A DNA stretch of 64,000 nucleotides from Rotaria sordida (lineage: Eukaryota; Rotifera; Eurotatoria; Philodinida; Philodinidae): positions 62,001 through 126,000 of the forward strand of contig CAJNOL010000158.1 of assembly GCA_905250125.1 (NCBI GenBank). The letters are read 5' to 3'. The translations under genes and the position numbers were made by a program. Under the pieces are notes generated by a model. That model was not told where the DNA came from and did no database searches. It was given only the letters and a program-made list of their open reading frames with translations. Below are positions 12,771 through 22,635 of the stretch, one piece after another. Position 1 is the stretch's first letter; each line of letters starts with the position of its first letter.

Positions 12771-13972
12771 TAAACAGCCTAGCAGTGCATATTGCATCTG
12801 ATCAAACAAATGAATCATTGCATGTTGCAGTAATTTTGTTTCTCATCCCAGTAAAACGCGAAACCGTAAAAAGTGTGTATGTTTGCGTGAAATATTTAGA
12901 AACTTGCATTAACTTACAAGATGTTTGTCAAGTCGACACATTTCATCCACAAACGCACAGCTTATTTTAAATAATTGTAATTGTTGTATCTAAATGTAGG
13001 ACAACAGTACATGCAAAGAGGTATATATATCGCAAACGCATATCTGAAAAGATTCACTTTAAGTTTTCAAATAAAAAACGCGAGATTATGCGAGAACTCA
13101 TCCTTGCAAATAGTCGCATGCAACAATCTTGCGTATTCATGCAAGATAAATGACTCATATTGAAATGTCAAGGTGTTATCTGTTTGCTCCTGTAAGATGA
13201 TCAGAACTTTGTTAAATGGTGCATGTTAATACAAAAAGGTTGCATTTACAGAAACTATTGGGAAGGTTACTCTGCATCGACATGCAAGGTTTTGCTATTT
13301 TGAAACGTACATGCTACTCTATGCAAGATTTTCGTTTTTCTTATGTGTATTTATTTACTTTTCGTCAAAACGAGTTCGCTCATCTATAACTAAAATATAT
13401 TGACAAGAAAAACTTGATATGAACTTTATCAAAAATTCTTCCAAGTTATTAGCATTCATATGCATGTATGATGGGCACCTGACTGACCATCATAATATCG
13501 TTGAGCTTCAATTGTGCTTCTCATATAAGTAGATGGTCGCATGCTGAAAACGTGCATCTTATAAAACAAAAAGTATGTATATATGAATCATATCTCTTGA
13601 AAGGACTACTATGCGTTCATGCGTGTTCATACATGATTACTATATGTGCTTCAGCTCTTCATCATTCTAGCGTTTTCTAGCATGCACATGAAAGAGTTCT
13701 TTACAAAAACAATCATATGTTCACGCATGCAATAATAAAAAAAATCAATTCGTGAATGTATACGCAACATTGTGCAAGCAGTTACACGCATCTAATGAAC
13801 TTTCCTGCTAGTCTAGAATGACAAAATGTCTAGTCAATTGATTCATTGACTTGATAACAAAACAAAAGCAATTATCAAAAATTTTTAATTCTTTTTCTTT
13901 CTATTGCTAGTCATTTAGTTGGTCGAGGTTCTGCATTCAGAATGATTGCAACTCTTGCATCAGTTCGAACAT
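12771..13972. repeat. GCATGC/TGCAAG-rich degenerate tract
   Basis: The words TGCATG, GCATGC, CATGCAA and TTGCAAGAT recur dozens of times over 1.2 kb in both orientations and at irregular spacing, together with CGCATG and ACGCG. Composition differs visibly from the flanks. The small open frames inside it (12785-12970, 12981-13163) have no family resemblance. It may be a decayed satellite or element. Confidence 0.4.
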
Positions 13973-13982
13973 NNNNNNNNNN
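13973..13982. other. assembly gap (10 N)
   Basis: Ten N bases at the right edge of the GCATGC-rich tract. A run of exactly ten N usually marks a scaffold join of unknown length, so order and distance across it are uncertain. Confidence 0.95.
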
Positions 13983-14479
13983 TTTTCTTGGATTTCTTGT
14001 GAATCATTGAGAATTTCGAACATTACATATATGACTCTTTAAAAATTCCATTAGTGTTTCAAAAAATACTTGACTGATAAGTTTGCTAGAAAATTTTGAA
14101 GATAATTAGACAGAAACTTAAAAGCATAGGTGCTGAATGATGACGACGCTATAATTAAATCGAGCACGTAGATTTCTTTGTATTAGCCTGTTAAACTGGC
14201 AGTAAGATAGTTACATTACAGAGACATATCGAGTGGTCTAACGACAGTTGTACTTTCATAAATGTAGGATACTGAAAATTCTGATAAAACCTTAACTTCC
14301 TTCACTGTTTCAAAGCATTCACAAATTTCCAATACCTGAGTATGAATATTTTTTCACTAAAACGACTCATTCCCATGTACGTTAAAGTAACTATTACTTC
14401 TTAATGGTATAGAACGTTCTTCAGAAACAATTACATTCAGGTATTTGCCTATTCGAATACACTGAAGATCAATTAAAAA

Positions 14480-14774
14480 TTAGAACACATGTTCAAATAG
14501 TGTGTTCGCTTCGAAGCAACCATTTGTCATTGATAATATTATTCAGCAACACTCGATCAAGGAAAACTTCATAACAAACAATTATTCAAATATTCTGTTC
14601 AATTCGAAGCAAACATCTGTAATTCATTATATCGATGAGGAACAATCGATCAAGGAACAATCATACCAAACAACTATTTACATATTTTGTTCGATTTGAA
14701 CCAACGTTTGGTGTTTATTACATCGTCGAGGAACACTCGATCAACGGGCAATTCATAAAAAACAACAACTCTAG
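14480..14774. repeat. ~92-bp tandem satellite, left block
   Basis: About three diverged units. The anchor TCGATCAA occurs at 14553, 14646 and 14737, spacing 91-93 bp. Each unit contains TTCGAAGCAA, CATCGTCGAGGAACA, the anchor, and ATAACAAACAACTATTCAAA. Matching units resume at about 16143 after an inserted element. Confidence 0.75.
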
Positions 14775-16138
14775 TGAAAGTATTGAGTTCAGGGTACCTA
14801 TGTACTGAGAAAGTCTCAGCAAAGTACCTGACGTGAGTACTTAGAAAATTCTGAGTAATTATACTGACGTAGATACATACTTGGGTACCCATACCAGTAT
14901 GTTTACTGAGTAAGTACTTGTGTGGGTATCCTCATCAGTAGTTTTACTGAGGAAAGCTCAACAGGGTATCCTAATTTTCTTTAAGTAACGCGTACATTAA
15001 AAAAATACATCAATGCACTTGAGCAAAAAATTGATATTATAGATTTCAAATCACTCAGTACAGTGCACATGAATGTTTTCAAACTTCTTTTTTGCTCTTT
15101 TACACGACAAATAAATAAATCAAAGTGTTAGAGGTAATTTAATGGTAATTGGTGAATTTTTCTTATAGGAGGCAATTAGTGTGTATAAACAGAGAAATGA
15201 TCAACTATTCAGTTTAGAACTTCGTTGGATGAACGAAGAATGAAATTTCAAAAGTTTATAGATGGAAATTAATGCAATTCAATCGTATCAAGAAATAAAG
15301 TATTTTATCAATTTTTTTCTTGACAGATATATTTTAATTTTTGACTACTTTTTCTAGTTGTTCTGATTAAGTGATCAAATTTTGAATTTATTTCTGAGCG
15401 CTTCTAATGGTTATTGAAAAAGTTTCAGTTTTCATTGCTATGTAAGATTTTTTTATCTATTTCGTACTGTCTCACTTTTTATTATACAGAGATGAACTCA
15501 AACTGAATGCTTTATTTCACCGACCAACAACATTCTGATTAAAACTTGAAATTATTATTATTTTCTGTTAAATACATGTTATAAATTATTTTGTTTTTAA
15601 CATTAAATTTTTTCAAACTTGTAATACCATAGATGTAATTTTTTATTCTTTTAATAAACATTTATTTTATTTTCGAGATTATATTAAATCTTTTTTTTTT
15701 CATTTTGTATCATCTGCATGCCTCAAAATTACAGAGTCATTTTTATTCCAATATAAATGTTTTGTATTAATTCCGAAACAAGTGAAATTATCGATTTTCT
15801 TTATATAAAGAAAATAGGATAATAAATCATCAGATATATATTTTTGAGAAATATTATGCTGGAACAACCAAATATGAAAAACAATAAAAGATCCGGTTCA
15901 GTCCTGAACATACTGAGATTTTGGTAACAGGGTACCTAGAAATACTATGCAATAGTACTCAATTGAGTATCTGATCAGTACCTTCAAGTACCTATTTACT
16001 AAACATTTTGTAGAAGGATATCGGTCAAAGTACCATATAAGTACTTAAAAGTACCTAAAAGTACTTTAGTACCCAAAAGTTCCTGTGACATACTGGTAAC
16101 AGGATACTTTTTCGGGTACCATTAACTCAGTGCATTCT
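14775..16138. mobile_element. 1.36-kb GGTACC-rich element inserted in the satellite
   Basis: Bounded by CTAG at 14771-14774 and 16139-16142 (the longer CTCTAG also matches). Terminal inverted repeats of about 24 bp match imperfectly: the left end has TTGAGTTCAGGGTACC and the right end has the complement of TGAGTTAATGGTACC. Both ends (about 240 bp each) are dense in GGTACC, AGTACTT and TACTGAG words; the middle is AT-rich and non-coding. Removing it rejoins two satellite units. It looks like a non-autonomous DNA transposon. Confidence 0.65.
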
Positions 16139-16142
16139 CTAG

Positions 16143-16375
16143 GGAATTCACATACTTTGTTCAATTTGAAGCACAGATTTAAAATTGATTACGTCATCGA
16201 GGAACCTTCGATCAAAGCATAACTCATACTAAATAACTGTTCAAATATTTTTTTGAATTCGAAGAAAAGACTTAGAGTCGACTACATTATCGAGGAATCC
16301 TCGATCAACGGATAATTCATACTGAACAACTATTCCAATATTTTGTTAAATTCGAAGCAAAGATTTACAGTTGAT
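16143..16375. repeat. ~92-bp tandem satellite, right block
   Basis: About two and a half further units of the same satellite, with the anchor TCGATCAA at 16208 and 16301 (93 bp apart). The units retain TTCGAAG, TCATCGAGGAA and ACTATTC. The block stops abruptly at the G-rich repeat beginning near 16376. Confidence 0.7.
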
Positions 16376-17413
16376 TAGGGGTGTGGGTATGAATGTGAAT
16401 GTGAGCAACAAGACGACCAACACTTATACCCACAGCCGCATTCACACCTCACATTCATATCCACATCTACACCCACACACCAACACTCCTCTGTCAGTGG
16501 TAAAAATACCAGCCCATTTGGTCAAAATATGATGGAGATGTTCAAATTTTTCTTTGACTAACGGCTTACGGAACACCTTATATATTAACTAATTTGAAAT
16601 CAAGATTTTTTTAATTAAGTATTATATCCTTCTATTCTATCTGGGAAAAGCTTTCGGAAGTGCGTAAGTTATAGTGTGGATGTGGATATATCGATGTGAG
16701 TACAGATGTGTCGATGTGAGTGCGGGTGTGGATGTGAGGTATGGAAGAGTTATTCATTCATATCTCACAGCAACACACCAATTTGAAATTTGGAGAAGAT
16801 TTCTACACATCTAAGTCGGATTGTTCGTGTTGTCATGTCCAAATTAAATTTGATTCTTCTTCGATTAAACATGTACAATTAATCTTAGAGAGATTTGTTT
16901 TTCTTTAAATCTCGAATGATTCAATCGGAAATTCGTCGAAGTTATTTTATTTGACCAAGTCGTTTTTTCGCTTCGAATAATAATCGATCGATAACAAGAA
17001 AGCTAAATAATGAACAAGAGGAAAACAGAAATTCCGAGATCAAATTAGAAATGATTGATCAATTCTTTGCTCTGTGTTCAACATCAATCAGTTTTTATTG
17101 ATTTCGAAGAGAAATTTCTTTTCAATATTCAACATGAAAGAAGATTTTCATCAATCTTTCGTTTGAATTCGATCATCATTCAAGATTTTTGTTTAATATC
17201 GATCGATTATTTCGAGATTTCTCAATAATGACAAGGAATCAAATCGAATGTTTTCGAATCGACGGAAATATCTTCAATAATAATCGAATTGAGAATGATT
17301 TTTTATAAAAAAAGAACGAACGTCTCGATTAGGGGATGGGTGTGGGTATGGATGTGAATCTTCTCTTCATCCCAATCAAAACACACGCACTCACACTTAC
17401 ACTCACACCCCAT
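16376..17413. repeat. inverted GTGTGGG-type repeats (interstitial telomere-like)
   Basis: Short-period G-rich repeats (GGGGTGTGGGTATG, ATGTGAATGTGAG, GTGTGGATGTGA) lie at 16376-16405, 16672-16738 and 17333-17360. C-rich complements lie at 16428-16482 and 17383-17413. The outer copies form inverted termini around about 1 kb, and each G-rich block also pairs with a close C-rich block. The unit resembles TGTGGG, which I recall as the bdelloid telomere repeat. The interior is AT-rich with many TCGA words and no coding frame. Confidence 0.5.
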
Positions 17414-18653
17414 AACGTATAACAAAATGAGTCTGAAAGACAACGAAGTTATTTGAGAGACCATTCTGTTCGATTTTCTTTTCTTGGTATCGCATTGACG
17501 ACTATATTTGTTTGACCATTATTAATCTTGGTATTCGATTGGTTTACTATCTTCATCAGCAAAAAGAAGTTATACTATCAAGAACAGGGAATATGATTGA
17601 TAGTTATGTCCAAATAAACTATAGAAAAGCAAAATAAAGGCTAATCATGCATATCAAATATATTTGGTTTCATTCTTTTTTCATCTACACTCAAACGAAA
17701 AGAAAAATTTTGTGAATGATGTATTCTTTGTGCAAGAACGAATGTCAAGAACAAGTCATTCTATCCTGATGAAGAATGTTATTATTATCAAATACAGTAA
17801 GAATCAAACGCACTACTATGATATCAATTAATTTCTTTGCTGTATGCCATACACAGAGTTACTGACAAATACTTGAACGAGACCGTTTGTTGGTCATGTA
17901 GTCAATTTATTCTTTTCATTACGTGAAAAGCATTAAGCCTTCATTTATGAATTCAAGTCAAATAATATTTTTCGCGACACTGATTTTGCAGTCATCGTAT
18001 CTTCCGATGACCCACAATCTCTAGCTCAGATTCAATCGACCAAGTCTCTTGTAAATATGTCGATAAAATATTTTCCGGCTTCAATATACATTACGCTGTA
18101 CTTCACACGATTTATACGTGTGACACCATCCGATCCAATTTTGTTATTCTGCTTGTTGATAACTGATTATTTTCTTTAGGTCAGTATGATAAAACCATAC
18201 TATCACTATTTATTTTATGTATTTTTAGTTTATAAGGAGAGAAACAGTAACTTACGGATAAAATACGTTCTTAGAATAAACGTTTCTGGAATTTCGATGC
18301 AACGCGAGAATAATTTTATCCACACAAAAACGGTCACAAGTCAAAAGGAACCTTTTATCAATTTAAAGGAAAAGCTATTCGGTTAAATAAATCCGAAAGA
18401 AAGTATGTCTTTCTCTTCCCATATTTCTATATTTCTCTCCACATTTTTACTGCTGCCATTTTCACTCATGCTTTTTAATAGATGATAAGATAAATGAGTA
18501 TTTGTCTTTGTTGTATAATGCACTCTTGATTAGATTTGTTGCTTGTTTTTTTTCCAACTAACGGATTTTTTTTGTTTTCTGGTTGTTTAATGTATACATG
18601 GCAAAATAAATACAAATGGTGAGTAAAGAATATGTTGGAATGTAAGCTAAAAT
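17414..18653. other. gene-free AT-rich DNA
   Basis: No recognisable coding exon, RNA gene or clear repeat. Short open frames (18186-18386 plus, 18475-18678 minus) are unsupported. Confidence 0.4.
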
Positions 18654-21227
18654 CAGGGCTGCCAAATCCAAATTTCAAAAATCAGGAGTTTTTTGCGAAA
18701 AATCAGGAGTTTACCAGGGAATTTTTACTGAAAAACCAGGGGAAAAATCAGAAGATGTTTATTGAAATCAGAAAATGAATTAGTGGTCTTCTCTCAAAGA
18801 AAACTGAAGTTTTCGTTCGTCTAATCACTCGTTATGTTCCTCTACTAAGTTACTGATGACAAAATTTCCTCAAAGTGATATATATTCTTAAAAAAACATA
18901 ATTATGTGGAGTTTATTTTACTACTCATTTCACAGTGGTTTATCAATATATACCGACAAAATAGAAAATGAAGTATAATTAGACATTAATATGTAACTAA
19001 ACAAAATGGGCATACGTGAACAATAATTTATTAACTATATCGTTCATGTCACTTTTGTAACATGACCATGAATGAAGGGGTCACAAGTCTTGAGTATGCT
19101 CGAGCCTACTCTAGGTTGGACAGCTAAAGGCTTAGGTAGGCTCGTGGATGGAATAAATGAAGACTTAGATAGTGTCTATTCGTAGATGATGGGATCACAC
19201 GGCTTGAGTAGACTAAAGTCTATCTTAGGTTCAGGTTCCATAGACTATGGTACGCTCAAATAATTGTTTTCTACTACGTCAAATTGATAGGTTTGTGCAG
19301 TGCATAAAAAGTTTGTACAGACGTCAAGATTTTTTGTCTCTATCGGCAACAAATAGTAACATTTATTGAAACAGACCTAGAAACTGTTTTTTGTGAAAAC
19401 TTTTAGTTTTATGTGGATAAATGTCAAAGCTTGGGTCAGCCATGATTTAAAGTGAGGTTCTTTCGTTAAAAGTGACGAAGTACTGCATAAAAAACCTGAA
19501 TCATATCAGCTAGTAGCTGTCAAAGACTTTCATCATTTTTAGCGACTAAGTTTACATTACCCGATCATTAGTGCTATGCGAGCAACTTTTCTCGATTAGT
19601 CTTTCTATTCTCGGAAAAAATTTGCTGTTCTCGCCCGTATGTTCTCTTTCTCGGAAAAAAATTGTTATTCTTGTTCTTACAGTCTCATTCCCAGAAAAAA
19701 ATTTATTTTCACTTCCGTAAGCAGAAGCGTAAACCAGTTCATAGATCGGTGGTGTGTAAGTGTGATTTTATTTTTTTTTATTCCGGTAGCGACTGAAAAT
19801 ACTCAACTTTTTTAGTCTGTCGGCGAAGGCGAGTGAATTTGTTGGACGATTTCTTTAAGGTTTTCTTATTTCCGAGAAATTATCGGATGAAAAAAGAGAA
19901 AACAATGGTAGAGAACACACTGATAAAAAACCTAGACAGAAATATCATTGAAGAGTGATCTCAGGCGTCGAAAAATCTTCAAAACTGTTAGTTTTTTTGT
20001 CCCACCGACAGCGGCGACTCAACTCGGCGATTTACACTTCTAATCGTAAGACTTCAGGAATTCATATTCCTGTTTTATTTTTAGATTTTAAGATAACTGT
20101 GACACGACTTGAAATTAAATATATAATTATGATTGTAGCTACAGTAGGTTAGTTACGTAAAAATAGAAAGCTGCTACATATATGTATCCAAATATGTAGG
20201 TAAATACGAGAAAAAATGCGGGAACACCAATACTTAATGGAGTTCCCATTGCCATAAGAAATGGAGCAAGAAAACGACGAGTATAGAAAAATATTCCCGC
20301 AGAAAAAATATCTTTTCAACACAATAAAAACATTCATAATGTAATGTCGTTTTTGTGAACATTGTTGCTTGGACATTATTTTATTTTTTAGCACAGCAGA
20401 CGGAAAAGAATTCTTGTGAGAGTTGGAAGTCAATGAAGATAATCATAGACATGTTTTCTTAAATGCACGTTTTTTGACACATAAGTTGCAAATGCTTTTC
20501 TTATCTCTATCAGCGTCATACATTACAAAATACGAGTTCGAAATGAGAAATACTAACTTTGTTTCATCAAGATGGCATCAAAAAAATTGGCTTACTCCAT
20601 CTTTTTAATTTTCTGGTGCGAATCTTGTAAAAAATTGTTGAGCCTACCCTAGATCCAAAACATTTCGCCACCTATGAACATGGCCATATTTTTCTCAAGA
20701 CTGAATTTGTTTCAATAGGTTTGAATTATTTAAAAGATAATTATAGAACTTTGTATAACTGAGATGATTATTCATTTAGTTCCTAATTATGCACCAATAA
20801 GATTGCACTTCAAATCGTTTCTGTTAGGAGCCCACAAAAATTTCATGTGGCTGAACTTCAATTCGCAAATAGCATTCTAGGTTGATATAGAAAAAGCGAA
20901 CTAAACTAGTTTTTGTTCATGAGGTACATTTTAACCGTTAAGAAGATAAGCTCACAAATAAACGCATGTTATCAGGCCTAACAAGCAGAAACGACGTGTT
21001 TTCTTATTGTCTATTGCATCTATGAAATAGTGTGATAGTTCTCTTTTTCTTTGTCTTATTGATTCAAAATACCACTACAATTAAACGTGACAAAATCCTT
21101 TAAAAAACCAGGAGAAACCAGGAGAAAATCATAAAAATCAGCTCCTGGATTCAGGAGATTTTTTCACCAGGAGAAAAGTCTAAAAATTAGGAGGCTCCTG
21201 GCTAAATCAGAAGATTTGGCAGCCCTG
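18654..21227. mobile_element. 2.57-kb hAT-like non-autonomous element
   Basis: Begins CAGGGCTGCCAAATCC and ends with the exact complement of CAGGGCTGCCAAATC. CAGGG termini are typical of hAT transposons. Both subterminal regions carry repeated AATCAGGAG / CCAGGAGAAA words, a likely transposase-binding array. The flanking octamers GCTAAAAT and GTTATATT agree at only five of eight bases, so a target duplication is not clear. The interior has no long coding frame but contains a 113-bp-spaced duplication (CTTGAGTA...TCTTAGGTT type, 19080-19260) and a 40-bp period repeated three times (CTCGGAAAAAA at 19610, 19650, 19690). Its right end lies about 170 bp before the next gene. Confidence 0.7.
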
Positions 21228-21399
21228 GTTATATTTAACATGCTCGAAAATAATTTAACATTTCAATATTTACAACAATCTACGATAGCTGCATTTTCGT
21301 TATATACGTGTTTTGATTTTCGTTAACAGGTTAAATAATTGATAACAACGTTCAACTATAAATAATATTTTTTTCAGGTGAGACATAACAACCAATACA

Positions 21400-22635
21400 A
21401 TGGATATTACTAATGAAGTATCAGTCCAAGCAATGATAAAACAAGAACAGATGCAGCATGATGGTGTCAATGCATATATTAAAGAAATCAGTCAAGGACT
21501 TTTACGAAATGACAGCTGGGAATCATTTAAAGCAGATGAAATAGCTGAAGCATCACTTCATGTTCCTGTTAAGAAAACCAATTCTTCTAATGAGGATGAA
21601 CAAACTCATCGTTTCCGACAATTTTTATCCATTGCAACTAACTTTTCCTCATTACCATTTGCTGAAAAACTGCATAAAATTCCAGAATTAGTAGAAAGCA
21701 TTAAACAATTACTTGAAAACATGATGAAAGAGGTTCAAGAATACAGCGATATGGCAAATGAACTTCGTGATCTTATTCAATGTTTTGTTCGAATGGTAAT
21801 GCAAGCAAAACATAATGTAAATATGATGCTTCCCCTACTCACAGCTGCGAAATTACAAATGACAATTGTTCAAGATGTTATGAATACAGATCCAACTCAG
21901 ACACTTAACGAAATCGATAAAAGAGACATTCAACTTGCATTGAATCGAATGTCAGATGGAATACAAAGCTTGCTCAGTTTAGCTAAGTCGTCAAAAGTTG
22001 AAAGTCAAAAACTAGACGAGCGAATACACAGTATGACTAATACGGTTCAATCAAAAGAAATGGTTGTAGAGGAACGATTGGAAATTGCAAGCTTTTGTTT
22101 TAAATATTCCATGCCAGTGGGTTCACTCGCATCGGGAGCTGCAATGGGAGGGTGTGTTGCAGCCGAAGCGTTTGGTGGTGTTGGTGCATTAGTGATTGCA
22201 GGAACAGCTTTTCCGCCTGTAACTGCTATCATCGGTGCGTGTATTGTAGGTGGACTGTGCTCTGGAACTGCTATTCTTTTGGTAAAAGAATTTTGGGCTC
22301 GCCATCAGCTGAAGGCACTTAGCTATTTGGATCAAATATTTGAAGGTTTAGTTCAATTAAATTCAGCAAATATGAATTTTATGCGTTATATGGCGGATAC
22401 TGAAGAAAAAGCAAATACGGTTTCACAACATATTCAAGACATTCAATTATGTTTAGAGAGTGAAAGACAACGGCGAGCAAATCATGATGTCTGCACTGTA
22501 GCTATAGATTCAACAACTGCAATGATAGAAAGTTTGAAACAAATATCTAATATTGATATATCAAAATGGACCGATACCTCGAATACAATTAGTTTTTCGA
22601 AGAAAAAGTTCATAGCAAATGCTATTACAAACTAA
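21400..22635 (+). CDS. intronless 411-aa helical protein with central hydrophobic hairpin (ClyA/HBL- or ApoL-like?)
   Basis: One uninterrupted frame from ATG 21400 to TAA 22633-22635, in a window where most other recognised genes are split into short exons. Residues 1-235 are long amphipathic helices rich in Gln, Glu, Met and Leu. Residues about 237-296 form a Gly/Ala-rich hydrophobic hairpin (GSLASGAAMGGCV, then PPVTAIIGACIVGGL). Residues 300-390 are again helical. This helix-hairpin-helix plan matches ClyA/haemolysin-BL-type alpha-pore-forming proteins, and less specifically apolipoprotein-L-like proteins. No signal peptide is visible. A T-rich tract plus CAG at 21371-21377 is a good splice acceptor upstream of the ATG. 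Assignment rests on fold pattern only; membrane activity is not shown. The hAT-like element ends 170 bp upstream. Confidence 0.75.
   Translation: MDITNEVSVQAMIKQEQMQHDGVNAYIKEISQGLLRNDSWESFKADEIAEASLHVPVKKTNSSNEDEQTHRFRQFLSIATNFSSLPFAEKLHKIPELVESIKQLLENMMKEVQEYSDMANELRDLIQCFVRMVMQAKHNVNMMLPLLTAAKLQMTIVQDVMNTDPTQTLNEIDKRDIQLALNRMSDGIQSLLSLAKSSKVESQKLDERIHSMTNTVQSKEMVVEERLEIASFCFKYSMPVGSLASGAAMGGCVAAEAFGGVGALVIAGTAFPPVTAIIGACIVGGLCSGTAILLVKEFWARHQLKALSYLDQIFEGLVQLNSANMNFMRYMADTEEKANTVSQHIQDIQLCLESERQRRANHDVCTVAIDSTTAMIESLKQISNIDISKWTDTSNTISFSKKKFIANAITN

Noticed and set aside
12785-13163. Two short frames in the GCATGC-rich tract
   Set aside because: Short, without splice signals or family resemblance, and inside repeat-like DNA.
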